Part shown: piece by piece, positions 61,783-64,000 of the stretch | How the letters are laid out: the number at the start of each line of letters is the position of its first letter | Numbering within the stretch: position 1 is the stretch's first letter | Source of the DNA: Neolentinus lepideus HHB14362 ss-1 | Taxonomy: Eukaryota; Basidiomycota; Agaricomycetes; Gloeophyllales; Gloeophyllaceae | Reading direction: 5' to 3' | NCBI GenBank assembly: GCA_001632425.1 | Contig: KV425642.1 | Coordinates: 47,193 to 111,192, forward strand | DNA: 64,000 bases | Program-made: the position numbers and the translations under genes | Notes under the pieces: model-generated | Told to the model about the DNA's origin: nothing | The model's database searches: none | Seen by the model: the letters and a program-made list of their open reading frames with translations, nothing else

Positions 61783-62084
61783 TTGTGTTTAAAACATATG
61801 TTTAAATTAGTCTAATCGAGGCACCACCCCCTCGGTCTGGACTCTTCGCAGCGACATCCTCATGACGCTGCCGTATTCCGGCGCTGGCCACGCCACGTAT
61901 CCTCAGACTGAGACACATTCAGTCGGGCAGGGATACATACCTGGGGGCAGCTCGTTGAGCAAGACTCAACGAATTTCGTGCTGTCTTCCAGGTATGTCGA
62001 GTCTTCACACTCAAGCCAGTCCCCTCCCGATAGTCTGACGAATTTTCATGCTGTCTTCCAGTGCGCTACGCTACAACGCGTTAC
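61783..62084 (+). repeat. Split direct repeat A2
   Basis: Second copy of A1 in the same orientation, 299 of 302 bases identical. Differences: A1 57046 G / A2 61895 A; 57112 G / 61961 A; 57199 G / 62048 A, each in a CpG of A1. Confidence 0.93.
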
Positions 62085-62136
62085 CCACCCACCTCTCCCG
62101 TATCTGTTCTTGTTTTTTTTGTTCTGATGTATTTAC

Positions 62137-62248
62137 ACCAACATCGAAAAAATAAAAATACCTGAGTGGCCCCGAACTCCTCTCAGTTCGGGGCTACTGC
62201 GTTCACACTAATCAGTTGTCCTTGCCTCTGAGAGGTGACGAGGATTAG
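62137..62248 (+). repeat. Split direct repeat B2, right end of Ngaro
   Basis: 112 bp, identical to B1 except for three extra bases (CCT) in the loop of the CCCCGAACT/AGTTCGGGG hairpin. A 52-bp unique spacer separates it from A2. Confidence 0.92.
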
Positions 62249-62696
62249 GTCCTTGGCCAAGCAATGCCGGCTGACATAAGCCAATGTGGCAAGCTCGACG
62301 CGATGCACCTCCGCGACTAAGTCCAACGCTGTAGCTCTCGTTCCTTCTCCTGCTCTATTCTATGGCCGCAAATAGTGGAAGAATTCTATAAATCAGACAA
62401 TAATTTTTATACTCTAGCCTCTAGACCTCCTTGAATTTTTTTCTCACTTGCTAAATCAATAATACCCTTGCACTCGACGCCTTCTAATGCTTTCCTGGCT
62501 CCTCTTGCAGATAATGAGAAACTCTATATTTGGCACATTTGCTTGCTCTGCTATCTCCTAACGGAGTGGACGTAGAGGCCAAATCGTGCTAAGTCAACAC
62601 CGACGCAACGCTAAGTCAACGCCGACAGCGATCTCGATCTTGAATCTCCGACCGACTCAGCTCAGCTCCGCTGTCAAAACGTATGCAAAGATGGAG
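62249..62696. other. Interior of the Mutator-like element
   Basis: 448 bp, AT-richer than the flanks in the middle (TTTTTATACTCTAG, GAATTTTTTTCTCAC), with a short direct repeat (GCTAAGTCAAC at about 62588 and 62611). No transposase-like coding sequence. Confidence 0.6.
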
Positions 62697-62791
62697 TTAA
62701 TTTCTGTGAACCGGATTCCCACGCCAAATCGACCAGCCTGTCTACCGACATTCTGCCCCAATGACGGTACGACAGGCTGGTCACGAGCCTA
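62697..62791 (-). repeat. Right terminal inverted repeat (95 bp)
   Basis: Reverse complement of 56839-56933 with a single mismatch (C for T in GTAC[T/C]GTCATT). Confidence 0.92.
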
Positions 62792-62800
62792 AAGGACAAG
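62792..62800. repeat. Right 9-bp target-site duplication
   Basis: AAGGACAAG, identical to 56830-56838. Confidence 0.9.
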
Positions 62801-64000
62801 ATGATAGAGAACTTCAGGTTTCCTGCACGTGCACCTGCAAACCCATATGTTCGGATCCCCGGTGATCTCTAAACCCGAGCACCGGAACAAGACACTACTG
62901 GCCGCACCGGCCACAGAGGCAGAAAACACTATTTTCACTTCATTTACGTGTATATCACAAGCATACAGCATTGTGTTGCATAAGAAATGTTGTTTGTGTT
63001 GAAATAAACCTGAGACGATACAATAGAGCGCGCTTGTCCTCAGGCCACTGGTCGCGTTGATAGGCCTCCAGCATTGCTAGCCTCTGAAAACGCGTTTTCG
63101 GCGTGTTCGACACGATGCGGAAAGCGCCGAGATCACCGAGCGTTCACCGAGCTACGACTCAATACATCGGCGATCCCCGAGGATGCGCACCACCGGATAC
63201 TGACGTCACCGCCGAGCAGTGTACACTTCACCGCGCCGCATGCCTGTCGGTGCTATACCGGGACTCAATTCGATGACTCAGGATACGCCGAGGTTGTCGA
63301 GTGTTGCTTATGCGCGCGGAAGACGGAACCGATGGCATCGGCGATGCTTACTCAACACCCTGCCCCTTCCATACGATACGACGATCCTCAGAACCTCCGG
63401 AACTCAGCCTACTCTCTCCGCGGCAACAAGTCGCAGCACTCGGTGCATCCATCAAGCGCCGAAACACGCTGAGTCACTCATATCGGTCTTCCTGACGCAA
63501 ACCAGCTGATCTTACCTTCCGTCCGACCCTGCAATAACTCGGCGGTCATTGGTCATCATACGATAGGATGCTGTGGGCCCCCGTTTCGGTCCGGTGCCGT
63601 CGCAACACTCGGTCAGCCCTCCTTATGAAGTTCGAGGCGATGGTCATCAAGCACGAGTCGTCAGGACGCACCGAGGTGCTGTACGGGCCCAAGATGGAAG
63701 GATATTCCCTGGGGCGGCAGTTTCTGACCCACCTAGAGTGCTTCGGAATAAGAGTGGTATGCGGCGGACGATTGGCGAGCGGCTTGGGAGTTTAGCGAGA
63801 CTCGGCGGCGCATTTCTGGTTGTATTCTCTGATTGTAGACGCATGGAGCGTTAGGCGGTCTCGGACTTAGCGGTTTCTTAGACTTCGGGTCACTTAGTAC
63901 TTTAGGCGTCCTGTATATTCCTTTCCAGCAGCGAATTTTACCTTACAGCTCACATCTCAAAGTCTCGTTGCGTCCGAATTGCGTTCTAAGAAGACCTCGG
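62801..64000. other. Right-edge region without recognised gene
   Basis: G/C-rich with many CCGAG/CTCGG words (roughly 63080-63800) and short open frames (for example 63074-63472, 63568-63795) that carry no domain. Could be degraded repeat or the start of something beyond the window. Confidence 0.35.

Larger units (their letters stand above)
56934..62248 (+). mobile_element. Full-length Ngaro-type YR retrotransposon (DIRS order)
   Basis: 5315-bp element encoding gag, reverse transcriptase/RNase H and a tyrosine recombinase, flanked by split direct repeats: A1 (56934-57235) at the left; B1 (61674-61782), A2 (61783-62084) and B2 (62137-62248) at the right. This A1-ORFs-B1-A2-B2 plan with the recombinase after RT/RNase H is what defines Ngaro elements; integration is by recombinase and makes no target duplication, consistent with none being visible. 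A1 and A2 differ at 3 of 302 positions, B1 and B2 by one 3-nt indel, and all ORFs are open, so the copy looks young and possibly still active. Confidence 0.93.
56839..62791. mobile_element. Non-autonomous TIR DNA transposon (Mutator-like), split by a nested Ngaro element
   Basis: Two 95-bp inverted repeats (56839-56933 and 62697-62791), identical but for one base, are flanked by a perfect 9-bp direct repeat (AAGGACAAG). Long TIRs with 9-bp target duplications are the hallmark of Mutator-like elements; the family assignment rests on that alone. Removing the nested 5315-bp Ngaro leaves a 638-bp element with a 448-bp interior (62249-62696) lacking any transposase ORF, so it would depend on an enzyme encoded elsewhere. 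The Ngaro starts exactly where the left TIR ends. Confidence 0.85.

Noticed and set aside
56934..62248. DIRS1-type or LTR retrotransposon
   Set aside because: No methyltransferase domain, no protease/DDE integrase, recombinase follows RT, and repeats are split rather than terminal LTRs.
56830..62800. 9-bp duplication as the target site of the Ngaro itself
   Set aside because: The duplication lies outside the 95-bp TIRs, not at the Ngaro ends, and tyrosine recombinases do not make target duplications.

Overview
The window is a gene-dense stretch of a fungal nuclear genome, almost certainly a basidiomycete (probably Agaricomycetes). The evidence is genes with many 48-70 nt introns, tiny exons, a BTG/Tob-domain gene and a multi-CBM5/12 chitinase, together with a complete Ngaro-type tyrosine-recombinase retrotransposon. 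No tRNA, rRNA or CRISPR was recognised. Exon boundaries were read by hand from splice signals and conserved protein order. In every complete spliced model the exon lengths add up to a multiple of three.

Layout. 0-10 kb: succinyl-CoA ligase beta (partial, minus), DinB-like protein, histone deacetylase RPD3, repair factor RAD14/XPA, peroxisomal acyl-CoA thioesterase, BTG/Tob-domain protein (minus). 10-17.6 kb: gene-poor, with a 100-N scaffold gap, a retroposon-like poly(T) end and two families of diverged tandem repeats. 17.6-34.3 kb: biotin synthase BIO2, a REXO4-like protein whose active-site residues are all replaced, a coiled-coil protein, the very large 48-exon proteasome activator BLM10/PSME4, and a divergent HIT-protein/TRAX pair. 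34.5-42.5 kb: a membrane-anchored unknown protein, a RING protein, a proline-rich unknown (all minus), and a WRN-type 3'-5' exonuclease whose glycine/arginine tail is truncated by a 13-bp duplication. 42.9-54.7 kb: GH18 chitinase, CK2 alpha divergent from a SET-domain protein, mitochondrial DnaJ MDJ1, a possible small gene, and a DHA2-type MFS transporter. 56.8-62.8 kb: nested mobile elements. 62.8-64 kb: no recognised gene.

The most distinctive structure is at 56830-62800. A 638-bp non-autonomous terminal-inverted-repeat transposon (95-bp TIRs, perfect 9-bp target duplication, so Mutator-like) carries a 5.3-kb Ngaro retrotransposon exactly at the inner edge of its left TIR. The Ngaro has the full A1 - gag - RT/RNase H - tyrosine recombinase - B1 - A2 - B2 split-direct-repeat plan, and its three ORFs are open and overlap. 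Its A repeats differ at only 3 of 302 positions, all CpG to CpA.

Most host genes are housekeeping: mitochondrial metabolism and folding (LSC2, BIO2, MDJ1), chromatin and signalling (RPD3, SET, CK2), DNA/RNA metabolism (RAD14, TRAX, exonuclease), protein turnover (BLM10, RING) and cell wall (chitinase). They do not form one pathway. I did not find a convincing new multi-gene system; the strongest novelties are the nested element, the degenerate REXO4-like protein and the microexon-rich gene structures.
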